Source of the DNA: Synchiropus splendidus
Taxonomy: Eukaryota; Chordata; Actinopteri; Syngnathiformes; Callionymidae
DNA length: 64,000 nucleotides
Reading direction: 5' to 3'
NCBI RefSeq assembly: GCF_027744825.2
Contig: NC_071342.1
Span: forward strand, 16,673,001 to 16,737,000
The position numbers and the translations under genes were made by a program. Shown here in pieces: positions 39,078-50,974 of this stretch (within the stretch, counting starts at the first letter, position 1; each line of letters starts with the position of its first letter). The notes beneath the pieces are model-generated. The model did no database searches and was not told where the DNA came from. It saw only the letters and a program-made list of their open reading frames with translations.

Positions 39078-39954
39078 CTGTAGAGCATGTCTCGCATGCT
39101 GGCTCTCACTCGACCGACTGTCGATAAAGATCCTGTGACTAGCACGTACCACACAAAACCTGAAGTAACCTTTGATGCTGATCGAAAAGTACACAAGTTC
39201 ACAACATTAGAATGCATCTTTCAAATTCACAGACACCACATGTGAGATCTATGGCATAGTATCGATGACAAAATAGCTTTGGTATGCATTGACTCCCATT
39301 CGTATTTTTTTTGGTTCACTTAGACACTATGAGGCAAAAGTAGATGGGCATGACTTAGGCTCCCTATGCTCAAATGAATTCGACGGATTTAAATATAATG
39401 TTTATGTCAGTTAAAGTGGGCAAATTTGGTTCAAGGGTTGATGCGACGGAACCTTTGCTGAAAGGATGATCTTGCATTCAGCTAAAAATAGTTGGTTGTG
39501 ATAAATTGTCAGTCATGATCACAACAAGTTGTGTCATCAAGTCCTAAATAAAACTAGTTTCATGACCTGCATGCGAGGAGGAGAATGAAATGTAAAAACT
39601 ACAAACAAGGTATTTTGTGAAATTACACTCATAAACACAGCAGGGCTCATTTAACCGGAGGACTTCCATATCTGCTTGTGCACTTCCACACCAACAGAGC
39701 TTACACAGCACAACAGCAATGTGCCTACATTTATTCACAGCCCCGAAGTTTTACATGCAACAGTGCACAAGAAAATCCCCTAAACAGAAGGGAGATGATT
39801 ATTACACCATGACCATTGTTGCCAGTTTATTGTCGAGGCGAAAACACAGGTTCTGAAATGGAGCATGAAAAACAGTGGACGACCATTATTAGCGGTAACA
39901 GAGTGAAGCTGATCAGCTCCAAAAGTGAGCGATGAGGATGAAGGGGGGAAGAGA
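39078..39954. other. Unique intronic sequence, nothing recognised
   Basis: No repeat or exon was recognised in this interval between the hAT element and the CpG-rich patch. Confidence 0.4.
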
Positions 39955-40285
39955 CTCCCTCTCGCGACGCCCCTGCCCCACATTTGGGACTTGCTGAGTA
40001 GCTACTCGGAGACGCCGTGCCAGTGCAGTGGGCAGGGTCCCATGCTGCGCGTCCTGACCGCATCCAATAATTGCAAGCGCACCCCCGTGTGAAGCAGTGC
40101 TGTGGGGACCGTGCAGACGGACACACACAACCTCAGCAGATGGTGCGTCTGATGAGTTAACAGCGTGCGGACGTAAGACGGAATTGCGCGGATGAACAAA
40201 GTGCGGCGAGTCTGCGCGCCTGTGCGTATCGTGACTGACGTGCAATACAACAAAAGTGGAGAGATCTAACGCTGACTGGCAGCCG
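39955..40285. promoter_or_regulatory. CpG-rich patch, candidate regulatory element
   Basis: By eye about 30 CpG dinucleotides occur in some 330 bp, close to or above the number expected from base composition; the rest of the window is clearly CpG-poor. Clusters include agcgtgcggacgtaagacgg and gtgcggcgagtctgcgcgcc. Open frames here (131 codons on the minus strand at 39913-40308) lack domains, and long frames are expected in GC-rich DNA. It could be an unmethylated enhancer or an internal promoter. Confidence 0.35.
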
Positions 40286-41764
40286 TGCTGTTCATTATCA
40301 CACAACATTGGTTCCTATCACCATTCCCAAACAATAGCAGGTGCCAGGAAATCAAAAGACAGCCGAGCAGCCGCGCGGAGGAAAGAAAATCAAATATGTC
40401 ACCGCTCCAACAAAACACCATATATTGGGCATCTGACGACACAATAAACAAGACACGGTTGCTGGAGCAATGCTGGGATCATCAAAGCCCCTCAGTCATG
40501 TAGCAACAAGGTAACACAGCTGAATCCGATTGACAGGGTCAACGGCCGAATTTTCCCTCCTAAACTGAGGCGGTGGGAGCAGCTGGGCCTCAGGGACTGC
40601 AGGTGACAGTTTGACTTCCTGTCATATCCGCCTAGTCACACTTCATTTCCTAACCTCGGTTTACGATGATGTCATGAGGCTCTTCGGCTGACACCATCAC
40701 TCAATTGGGCTCTTCATCCGAAGACCTCTCGGGAGCACACATCAAAACCAGCTATTATTTACACTCGCACGGCACTGGAGATGGAAGGCCACGGGGTCAG
40801 CGTTCTGTCTGCCAACTATTCCGTCGATGGCGCTCACAAAACGGAATTTGAGGAGCCCAACATGCAGACTGGTGCTCTCTTCACGACCTGTTTGGGACTT
40901 CAGACCTGCTTTACCTCTCATGATGAATAGTTCAATTTGCAGTGCAGGTCTTCTACGTATTAAAAGCTTCAGATATCATCGCAGCGTCAAGATAGCCATT
41001 CCGCTGTGTTTATGTGTTTGCTCTTCAGGGACCCTTGATGTACGATCAAACATGGAGAGGGAGGAACACAGCGCTAAGGGCTTCTTGATTTAGTACAAAA
41101 GGTGACGTGGGCAATTTTTCCTAACCTTCATGTGACTGTGACACAAAACACTCACCTTCTCTTAGGGATGTTTGCCCGTATGGAGATATTGTTTACGGCA
41201 AAACTGCAGACTGAAATGCTCACGTAAGCATGCGAGCGTTTATGTTGAACAGCCTAGTTTACATTTGTTGCAATTGCTAAGATGACGAGAGGCAGCCTTC
41301 AAATAAGTTCCATATTTCTGGAACTTAAAAGGAGGCAAAGAAAATTCTGGACATATGTTAGTGTCTTCAATTTAAATATGCATGTTGCAAATTTAGGTTC
41401 ACTACAGACTTCATCACAAGCCTGAAACACATGTTGCTTTGACTTATATATCTCTTCTGGTAGTACAGTCATTTAGATTTATTGGGAAGATTATTGGCAT
41501 TTTCACTTCTATAGAAATGTATCTAGATGTTGAAGTTCAGTTTCATGAACTAATAAAATAGAAGGAAAAAAACAAAAAAAGCAATACATGGATGATGCAA
41601 AACTAAGGTCTGGCAGTGGATCATCATCTTAAAGAGTTATACAAAAGGGTAAATTTGATTAAAAATAAATCTATTTCACAAAGGAATACCATTAAAAAAT
41701 GAGGAGGCGTGTTAAGAATTACATCAAATCTATTACATAAAACATACTCTTGTATTTATTGTTA
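40286..41764. other. Unique intronic sequence, nothing recognised
   Basis: No exon or mobile element was recognised. Confidence 0.4.
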
Positions 41765-42172
41765 CACCAAGGAGGTGATTGTTAACATGCGTCTGCCTGT
41801 CTTTCCGTAAACAAAGTAACTCAATAGCTGATTTCAGTCACATTTTCAAAAAATGCCCCTTCAAAAATAAAATATATATATATATATTTCAAGGTAATTT
41901 TGCCTTGAAATAAGTGATGAAAACATCTGACAATAGAACTCGTGATACCTAGGACATGATATTTAAGATGCACCATCTAAAAACAAGTCCCTCATCTTAC
42001 TGGCATGTCACTTGTCAAGTGAATCTATTTTAAATGAAGTGCTATGAGACATAACTTTGGCGAGATTTTGAGTTTTGCAGTGAGGGATATTGATAGTTTA
42101 GTAGAACATGGAACAAATGGTTGCATTTTGGTGGTGTTTCAAATTACCATCTGATCCAGGAAGCTCTACTTC
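41765..42172 (+). repeat. Two partial copies of a common teleost repeat
   Basis: 41765-41850 begins caccaaggaggtgattgtta, with ctgcctgtctttccgtaaac and gatttcagtcacattttca. This matches the left part of a frequent fish repeat (ccaaggaggttatgttttc, tgtctgtctgt, ggattttgatgaaattttca). 42057-42172, with ggaacaaatggttgcatttt followed by ggtggtg and accatctgatccagga, matches its next section. About 200 bp including a short TA array separates them. Confidence 0.6.
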
Positions 42173-42401
42173 TTGTTTAGGGTAAGTGATGTGCGAGCAT
42201 GTCCCATAACGCCGCTGCCACCTGCTGTCCCAGTGAGCTTATAGTCATCAACAATATTTCAAATGCTAACAAAAAAAAATGGAATGAATTAAATAAATAA
42301 ATTACAGGGCAACAACATTGGTTGAGTAATGAAACAGCGGAGATCAGAGCTGTTTGAGCAACTGTGGCCACAAAAAGTGGCTTTCATTTACAGTACTGAC
42401 C

Positions 42402-42420
42402 TATTTTTTTTTTTTTTTTT
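42402..42420. repeat. Poly(T) tract
   Basis: A homopolymer run of about 19 T, not linked to a recognised element. Confidence 0.85.
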
Positions 42421-43249
42421 GACCAAAGTAGTTATGAAGAAAGAAACCAATAAATAAACCAACAGTGTGTTCTTGCTGACACAATAGATTTTGTGACATT
42501 CAAGCGAGAAATGACCTTTTATCAATTCTTACTTTTCAGGAACGTTGAGTGACACAAGGTTTTTTTTATAGACGTTGCAAAAAGGTTTCCATTTATCACA
42601 AAATGACCTTAGCTAGCAATGTTTGCCAAAACATTTATGAAAAACACCACCACACCGGACAACAAAAAAGTACACTTAGCAAACACATTCTTTTGATGCC
42701 TTTGGATGCTGTTGTCATGTAATATAGGAAAGACTGCAACAGAACATTGCTTTAAAAAGGTCTGAAGCTAAATCAAATGTTTCCTCTCACAGCGAGGTCA
42801 CCTTCTAATTTGCTCCCTTTAACCTGGGTCAGAGTGCTTTGTCAATACATTCAGCAACACATCAACACCAAGGACAGAGCACAGGCCCTGGCTGGTCATC
42901 CTGAACCAAATCCAAATAAATAACCTTCTCTGCTGTCCCAGATTTACAGCCGTTTGACAGAGCCGCCCGCCAGAGGACGACAATGACACGCCACAGCGGG
43001 GATGAATTATTCCCACTTTTTCTGCTTACTCCTGTGTTTGAGAGAAAATAGATGGGGTCTTACAGCATTAGCAGAGAACTGTTTTTCAAATAGAATTGTA
43101 CTGAAAATGAAGCGGCGTTGGGTGACAAACACCTCATCGGCAGGCTGTGTGACTCCGGCAGATGTGGCCAACTTGCCCCACTTTCTTCCACATGCTCGGC
43201 AGATCTTTTCCTGCCGGAGGAATCTAAATTTTCTCTCCTTCCTTCCAGA
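42421..43249. other. Unique intronic sequence, nothing recognised
   Basis: Ends in a pyrimidine-rich stretch. A 9-bp inverted repeat (ctccggcag / ctgccggag) lies near 43153 and 43212. Confidence 0.4.
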
Positions 43250-43440
43250 GTGCGGGTCCGGTGCCAACAGCTAGATGGGGTTGTCCTTGGGGGTGGCAAC
43301 CAGACTGTTTCCCAGCTGGGCTGCTACTATGGGGGCAGCCGCCACTGCCATCCTGCCCTGGGCACCACACTGAGTGGCTGCTCTCTCTCTTCATGGTTGT
43401 GGTTGGAGATAAAAGAACTCGTGCTTAACTGGTGATGTGG
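43250..43440 (+). other. GC-rich coding-like block after a strong acceptor-like site
   Basis: A pyrimidine tract ending ctctccttccttccag is followed by GC-rich sequence. One frame stays open to the stop near 43435 (VRVRCQQLDGVVLGGGNQ, then TVSQLGCYYGGSRHCHP). No family is recognised and no matching donor is evident. A poly(A) run lies about 50 bp downstream (43482-43497). It may be a terminal exon of an unknown transcript, a retroposed fragment or chance. Confidence 0.25.
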
Positions 43441-44524
43441 AAACTAGCCATGTAGATGGTTTTATATCAGTCAGGAACATTAAAAAAAAAAAAAAAAGCC
43501 GTGAATAATTCAAGCTTTCACAGCCACTCGTTCAAATATCGTTTGGTTTTATGATGGATAACTTGCATCAATGATTGCTTTTAAATGTCTTGTACGTGCT
43601 AAAACATTCAACACTAGCGAGCTATGAATAATTGAGGTGGTAAGTGTTCTGCCTGAATAATTGAAGATTGGAAAAAAAGTATTCTAACAAAAATAATCCA
43701 ACATCTTATTTATTGATCTTCAGACAGTTTTTCGACAGCCGCGTAAGACGATGGCAGTTTGATGGGTGCACTAGTTTCTTTTGGATCTTTTCTGTTCCAC
43801 CTGAATAAAACCTCCTAAAGGCTTTCACAATGGAACGGTATTATGAATTGGATTAGTTTATATGTACGACCCAAAACTAGAGAACACTTGTTTATTGTCT
43901 CATTTCCAGCGGCTTGTTCTCCTCCTGCAGCAGCAGGAGGCGAGGGACGCGTTTTGACACGTGGGACAGAAAAGATTCTCAAAATTTTCTTCAAAGTGTT
44001 ACAATAGAAAAACAGGTCTTTACTTTAATGATTTATTTTCAATGACAGAGTTAGATAAATACCCATATTAAACTCAAATGTGGCCAATGGGTGGAGGTAG
44101 TGTTCACATTTTATCACAGCCAGGGAGAAATGGAGCAAGAAAGACTAAGCTAACGCCAGTGTTGCCAGGATGACAGTGGCTTTCCGGAGTCTAAAGGACG
44201 ATAATAAGCCACTCCACAAAAATCTAATAATTCAGTGTATCCCATTTTCAAAATGACATTGAAATCTGTTCATAGTAGAGTTACTTTGCTAACAGATAGA
44301 CATAAATGCAAACAAAAACATGGCCTCCTTGGAGCAAGTATAGCATTTAAAGGACGAGCTAGTGATGGACCACTTGTGAAGATCTGATCCCACAATGTCT
44401 AGTTGGGGAAATACAGGCATTAAATATTAAATAATATTGCACTCATCATGCACAGAATGTCGGGATTATGGCCATTAAAATAAACATATGAACAAGCAGC
44501 CACGTATATACTCACAGCAGTCGA

Positions 44525-44910
44525 CCAACACATTCTCACTCTCCGAGTGCCATGACTTTCAAGTGGATTTTTGCATCTGACACCAAACTCTGCCTTCTGT
44601 TTTGCATTTTTAAGCACAGGTGTTTCAATGGAGCCAAAACAGAGTGTATATATAGCAGCTCATGTTTCACTTCCAGCAGCAAGTTTGATCATTTGTGCTG
44701 CTATACATGGCAAGCGACAAGTGATCGTTCAGATCGAAAGGATCGCCACCTCATGGCTTAATACCCCCATCGTTGTTTAGCGTGACACGCTGCCCGCGGC
44801 ATCAACATATCACGATGGAGTCGGAAAGGTGCTTCAATCAATGGCACGATTCGACTTCAACCTCACCGGACGCAAAAGTCCATGTCGTGTTTAGGAGTGA
44901 GAATGTGTTG
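44525..44910. mobile_element. Unclassified inverted-repeat element (386 bp)
   Basis: The left end ccaacacattctcactctcc (44525 onward), followed by caagtggatttttgcatc, is mirrored at the right end by ggacgcaaaagtccatg and gagtgagaatgtgttg, which finish at 44910. The arms are about 50 bp and imperfect. No transposase frame and no clear target-site duplication are present. Other copies or ends lie at 1436, 3637 and 32669. Confidence 0.65.
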
Positions 44911-45390
44911 CGTAGACAGTGGCAAGTGCAGGTAGTACATACACCCTTCATGCAAAGAGCTTATTGGCCGCAGCACTTCCCACTGTGATGCAATAACACG
45001 CTGTGGCAGGAAAATCTCAGTATTGGCTGAAACAAATCCATATCTGACATCGTCAACAATAACTCAGCATCGAAATGTCATTTTGTTTTGAGGAAATTAC
45101 ACTGAAATCCCCTTTTCTTACTCATCATTTATCTTATGTGGGAAGAAAAAGACGGCACATTTCTATATTTGGCACTTCGTTTCAATGGCTGGAAGGTGTT
45201 TGTGTCATCTGTCACTTAATCTCTGATATTGCTGTGATTAAGCAGTTCTTGTGCCTCTGATAGTGTTATCAGTTATCAGCAGTGATGCTGGAAGCTGATG
45301 GAACAGACTCTCCAGCTCAAGGAGGAATTCGCTGGCTGATGGAGCGGCTCAACTCCCAAGGCAGTTGAACTGACATTGACACTCTGTGCC

Positions 45391-45560
45391 AGAGACAGAG
45401 AGAGAGAGAGAGAGAAGGAGAGAGAGGGGGAGAGGGGGAGAGAGAGAGGGACAGAGAGAGAGGGAGAGAGAGGGAGAGAGAGACAGAGAGAGAGAGAGAG
45501 AGGGAGAGAGAGGGAAGGAGAGCGAGAGAGGGAGAGAGAGAGAGAAGGAGAGCGGGAGGG
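45391..45560. repeat. (GA)n-rich purine array
   Basis: About 170 bp of almost pure purine on the plus strand, with interruptions such as aaggag and ggggag. Arg/Glu-rich and Ser/Leu-rich frames across it follow from the repeat and are not genes. Such mirror-like purine tracts can form triplex DNA. Confidence 0.95.
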
Positions 45561-46076
45561 ACGCCGAGTGCGACAGGGAAGAAAACAACATCAGTGCAAA
45601 ATTAATCACTTTGGTGAAGTCACAGTGAGAGAAGGAAAACTACTTTGGGAATAAAATTACATTCAAGGGAAAACGCATTTACTATGACGAGAGCGAGAAA
45701 TGATATTTTGAATCAGATTTGTCACTCCTGGCATTCAGCTCAATGTCAGACCCTCACATGTATAGACATTTTCTTATTAAAGGGAACTACATATTCGTCA
45801 GTGCCACCGTTAAAAGGGCAGATTTGGAAAAACACAAAAGAAAACAACCCACGAGAGAAATACATTTTCAGCCCAGCGTTGTTAGCTGGGATACAAAGCG
45901 CAAACCACTGGGATACGAAGCCACATTCCATATTCATGTTTATTTCCTTCATTTATATACATCTTCATTGGGGATCATTAATATTGGATGGTCTTTTGAA
46001 GAATGAATAAGAAAAACGTAAAAATTAAAACGGGAAAAACAAAAATACTCAGATATTTAGAGAGTTTAATGTAAAG

Positions 46077-46078
<2 letters not shown>

Positions 46079-46123
<45 letters not shown>

Positions 46124-46182
46124 GTGATACTGCTATATATATTAATCTGCTATATATAGCAGTATCACTATATATATGTATG

Positions 46183-46252
<70 letters not shown>
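46079..46252. repeat. (TA)n - hairpin - (TA)n - (GA)n compound array
   Basis: A TA array is followed by a perfect 25-bp inverted repeat (46117-46141 and 46151-46175, core agtgatactgct / agcagtatcact, 9-base spacer). Then come gtatgtatgta, another TA array to about 46226 and a (GA)n run to about 46252. Confidence 0.9.
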
Positions 46253-46259
<7 letters not shown>

Positions 46260-46506
46260 TGACTCATACTAGTAAGAAAACGAAGTCGTCCAACCCACAT
46301 TCATAAGATTATACAACAACAGTACTGCAAAACATTCTTCAGCCTGATAGGGTGGTAAAGAGAGCTGCCATGTTGTGAGACTTGGAGACAGTAGCTCTGA
46401 ACCTTTACGTACGAAATTGTACCCGACAATTTCAAATAATGTTATCGTCACTGATTTACATGCTTCCACGCGTTCTTTACGTTGGTATTGCTGATCACCA
46501 ATATAT

Positions 46507-46520
46507 CCACCAGGGGGAGC
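46507..46520 (+). promoter_or_regulatory. CTCF-like motif
   Basis: ccaccagggggagc differs from the vertebrate CTCF core (ccasyagrkggcrs) at one position. One match in 64 kb may be chance. Confidence 0.3.
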
Positions 46521-46563
46521 GGCACACAGTCAAAAGTTTATGACAACAAACTCCAAAACCAAT

Positions 46564-46680
46564 ATGGCGACCGTGGAAGAACTATTGATAATTGCGTCAA
46601 ATATATCGCAATTGGAGGATGGAGAATTTATGCCATTCTTATGTCATCTTTCAGTCTTATTGGAGCCATGTAACGGGTAG
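46564..46680 (+). other. Small open frame with good start context, function unknown
   Basis: A 38-codon frame starts MATVEELLIIASNISQLEDG and stops at tag 46678-46680. The start lies in aatatgg context, 44 bp after the CTCF-like motif. It resembles the acidic, helical start of some fish transposon or gene first exons, but I could not place it in any family and saw no splice donor or downstream exon. Confidence 0.2.
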
Positions 46681-47598
46681 CTGCCTGAGCACGGTTACGG
46701 GTGGTACTGCTCTGTTTGTTCTGGATCTGCAAGCTTTGTGGAAACGTACAGAATTACGGACAAAATGAACGCAGAGAGAAGGATCCATCCGGATCCCTGT
46801 GTAGACAGGAAGCAGAGTTAAGAGCATGGTGACAACCGTTGAGAGTTGAAGACGCTCATGGAGTTGCAAAGAAGGACAAGAATAGAGAGCAGTATATCAT
46901 GTGGCAATGACAGGGAAGCCTGATGGTTTGGGCACTTGGAGAAGAGAGAAAATCTTGGAAAAAGAACATGAGAAATGAAGACACCAGGTGAATGGAGAAG
47001 AGGAAGACAACCAATGATGCAACCAAGGAGAACGTCAAGAAGAAGGCATGATGAAGGTAAGTGACGTTACATACAGAGGCAAGATGTTGACTCAGTATTA
47101 TTTATATATTTGATAAACATCCCACCATTACTTCGACCAAAAGTTCCACCAACTTCACCAGGATAGTTGACGAACAGTTTTGGCGTGATTGATGCGTTTA
47201 ATCTTCATCTCCCCCTGGATCACCAAGTCACGTATTAAATCATCAAAATCTGACTTTTGCGCTCATAAATTTAAAGGACTGGATGGGACTGGATTATAAT
47301 TTCACAGTTAATATGTTGTGTGGGATGATGACATTACCGTCTGATTTGTTTAGTGAGGATGGCGACGGCTGCGGGGGAAGCGCAGCGGCGCACGCACACG
47401 GTGCCTGCATGACACCATCATGTATAAATCTGTCAGTCAGATTTATTTACCCATCAATCAAATATGTCCAATCTCTGCTCTCAATCACTCCGATTCCAGA
47501 TTGCTATCACGTGTAATGCTTATAAAACGCTATTATTATCAGGTGTTGCTGTTTTTAAACCCGTGTATAGGTGAAAGAGCAATGATCCTGGGGAAATA

Positions 47599-48280
47599 AT
47601 GCACATAAGACGGCGACCTGTCCTGTTAGAGGGAGCTGAGGTGGAGGCTGTGGACTGTTACAAATACCTTGGGCTGTGGCTGGACAATAAACTGGACTGG
47701 ACAACACACCCCCGCCACCTGTATAGGAAGACTCAGAGCAGGATGGACTTCCTGAGGAGACTGGACACTTCCAGACTGGACAAACTGATCAGGCAGGATC
47801 TGTGGTCGGCATGAAGCTGGACTCTCTGGTGACTGTGGCAGAGTTGTGGACTCAAACTGCTGGATATTATGGACAACGCCAGCGACCCTCTGCACACCGT
47901 CATCAGCAACCAGTGAAAGGCTGCTGCTCCCCAAGTGTCGGACCAACAGACTCAAGAACTCTTTTGTGTACACCATGCCATCGTACTCTACAACTCCTCA
48001 CTTGGGGGTAGGAAGTAACAGGGTACGCTACACTACATAGTAAGGGACACTTGTACAATGTGCGATAACCGTCTCTCTGGTGCAATAACCTATTTTAATC
48101 TAGTTTAATTTTTTTTTATTTTTTTTATTTTATTAGTATTATTATTTTTTTATTCTCTGTGTGATGCTCTTCCTGACTGCATGCCCTTTCTTGCCTCTAT
48201 TGCTGCTGGAAATGTAAATTTCCTGGAGGGAGTCTTCCCAAAGGGATCAATAAAGTCTAGTCTAAGTCTAAGTCGAAGTC
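47599..48280 (+). pseudogene. L2/Rex1-like LINE 3' region, broken
   Basis: The frame reads LLEGAEVEAVDCYKYLGLWL, DNKLDWT, then YRKTQSRMDFLRRL and, after a deletion, RLDKLIRQ. In shifted frames come MKLDSLVTVAEL, LDIMDNASDPLHTVISNQ and RLLLPKCRTNRLKNSF. These are the consecutive end-of-RT and C-terminal blocks of an L2/Rex1-group fish LINE. The 3' end has tgctggaaatgtaaatttcc, tggaggga and aataaagtctag, then tctaagtc tail units. A deletion, stops and frameshifts make it inactive. Confidence 0.9.
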
Positions 48281-50974
48281 AATTCCATACTAGATCACCT
48301 AAAAAACACATATTTAAATGACCTTTGTTCTCAGTTAATGGCCGATCTCCGTTAACCACAAAACAGGAGACGTTTTTCTGGTGGATGACTTGTAACGGAA
48401 AGCTGGTAAATGACTTATTAGCAGATGTTGTTGAGTCCTCCGAGGCTTCAGACACAGATGCTCCCACCACCAAAAAAGCTGATGCCGCTGTATTGAGCAA
48501 AGATATGTTTGCTCTGACCGAGCGGCTCTGCAAATTGTACAGATGTTTTTTTTTCTTTCTTTTCAAAGCAGGGTTAATGCATATGTTGGCTGAACCATTG
48601 GCTTTTCAACTATTTCATTAGCAAGGCAAAGGTAGCGACAAATCACCTGAGTTTACCGTAATTGATTTCTAGTCGGCGTAATTATGACTATCAATTGTGA
48701 CTCACCCTTCACTCCAGTTTTAATTTAGTCACGCTGAGCGGGCAATTGTCGGGAGGGGGAAAAAAAAGGGCTTGCGAGGATTGCGCCCACACAATTGATT
48801 CAGCTTCTCACCAAATTTGCAGGCTCCGGCTTCGCATATGCTCCTGCGATGGTCAGGCGCGTGTGAACAGGTGGGAGAAAAGATGGTGCGAATTCCACTG
48901 GCTGGATATGACTCAAGGTGGAAGTGCCACCTTCTGTCGCTGTCTTGGGACTTTCCCCAGTTTGACCGGCCCCAGAGCCAACGCTCTCTTCCGGGTCATG
49001 TTGATGAAAATTCATTCATTGCACTCCGATCTGGCACTTTTGCTTCTTCTTACCGAGACTTAAGAACAATAACAGAGCTGTTAATGTCACAAATAGTCCA
49101 ACAGATTGGTCGGCAGCAGCCTCGAATTCTTTTGGGGCATTTATATTCAACACAATCTTTCTTCAGAAAAACGAATCTTGCTCAATATCTTAAAGGGTCA
49201 CCAAAGTTCACTGCTTAAAAACTGCCATGGGATATTATAAATATTCATCATGCAGTTTTTTGGTTTAATGCTAGAATGATTAACAAAAAGTAAATGACCT
49301 GTTATACCCACATGACAGTGGGAAAAAAAAAAGTGTGGTTGCAGTTTTAGATTTTCTTCGCTCCTCATTTCCATATCGGCGAAAGTTTAAAATTTCAAAT
49401 TAGGTTTCGGGGGAAGTGCTTTTACTGGGTAAAAATACTTCTCAAGATTTGCTCCAATATCACTCAAGATATAAACATAAATTACATTTATGTTTTTACA
49501 TTTACATCCCAGGTGCCGGAAAGTACCTGCAGGAATTGATCTTCTCCCTCCCTGATCACCACGATCCATCTCTAACTGTCTACCAGAGCGACGCAGGAGT
49601 CAGCGGTCGCCCCATGCAAGAGCCCTTTCCGCACCGTTGGAAAGCACCTTGGGCCTTGAGAGAGTGGCAGGAGCTAACACACACACTGATGCAGCTTCCA
49701 CTGAATAATGCAGATCTCATCAGCCAGCACACAATGCTACCTAACAAGACTCTGGTGGCTTCACACAGCATCATCTGTAACGGTGACAAATCCCAGCATG
49801 AGGCAAATTAAAACAGTGTCTGATTATTTTTGAGATCCGGTAGCCACACCACTCAAGTATGAAGCCATAAATTGATACAAAGTGCCTCCGCGGCGCTCGG
49901 TCCTAGATCCACATTAAGGCCGCTGGTGTCATGACTTCAATTCGTCATAATTAATTACATGTTTCGCTTTCGGCGCAAGACTTTTGGAATGATATTTACC
50001 AGTTTGAGACATGAAAAATGATCGGAAGGACTGCAGTTTTAAATACAGTACAAGTGCGGATTACTTTGTTTCCACTCAGGTTGTGCGAAAAATGTTTCAC
50101 ATAACAATATATTGACAGTTTTGATAATAACACACACACTCATAGTTTCTTTAAGAGGCACTCAGCAAGCGGAAATAGTCTGAACAGAATTCAGGATGCG
50201 CCTGTGAGGCTGGGTTTATCTTTTCCAGGTTCTAACACATGACTTGAGGACCTTCTTAACCAGTTGTGCCGTCTTCCATTTGTGCGCTAGGAATCAGCAA
50301 TAAGCCAACTTAATGCACAAGCAAGCTCCACGGGATTCTGACTCGGCGGGTCAGATTTGGCCCTGGGTCCTGACGGTTGACACACTGGGTTTAGCGGAAT
50401 CAACAGGTGTGATGGCAGAAGACAAACAAATGACTGGAAGTGGCTGGATCATAACTGAGCATGCTCATTCCAGCATTGTATAATGATGTATTACGCTTTT
50501 TGATGGGTAATAATACATTTTACCTGTTGATGCTGATGCACAGATTCACTGCACTACTAAGAGCACGCCTCCTTTTAATATCTTTCCTGATATGAAGCTT
50601 TATGACCCATGTTTATTTGTTTGGATTCCAGATAAATAAATAAATAAAACATGTGTTTTGGTGGTTCCTTTTTTTGAGGTGAAGAACGTTACTTTAACAC
50701 TCAATATCAAAGCTTTATTGTGAGTTTTTTTCTGTTGTTTATTTATTTAGAATCAAAACCAATAAAGCATTACATCAAGATATATTCAAAGGGGACTCTA
50801 TTCCAGCTGTAGTCGGCATTTAAAAAGTGGGATTACGAGCCGAGCAGTTAGCGATAGCATATTGTCTATTCATAGCTTAAACCCTGATGCCAGAAAGTAT
50901 CCTTTACCACCCAGTTTTGTAGCATCCAAACACATAAGCACAAAGCTCCACCTATAAAGAATCTTTCCAAGAAT
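48281..50974. other. Unique intronic sequence, nothing certain
   Basis: Several open frames of 95-135 codons (48325-48621 and 48817-49218 plus; 48279-48566 minus; 49416-49811 plus) have no recognised domain and no splice logic. No transposon ends were recognised. Confidence 0.4.

Noticed and set aside
45376..45654. Arg/Glu-rich and Ser/Leu-rich open frames of 80-92 codons.
   Set aside because: They are translations of the (GA)n array.
48817..49218. 133-codon plus-strand frame, and the neighbouring frames at 48325-48621 and 49416-49811.
   Set aside because: No recognised motifs. Codon usage looks random, and start and stop contexts give no gene structure.
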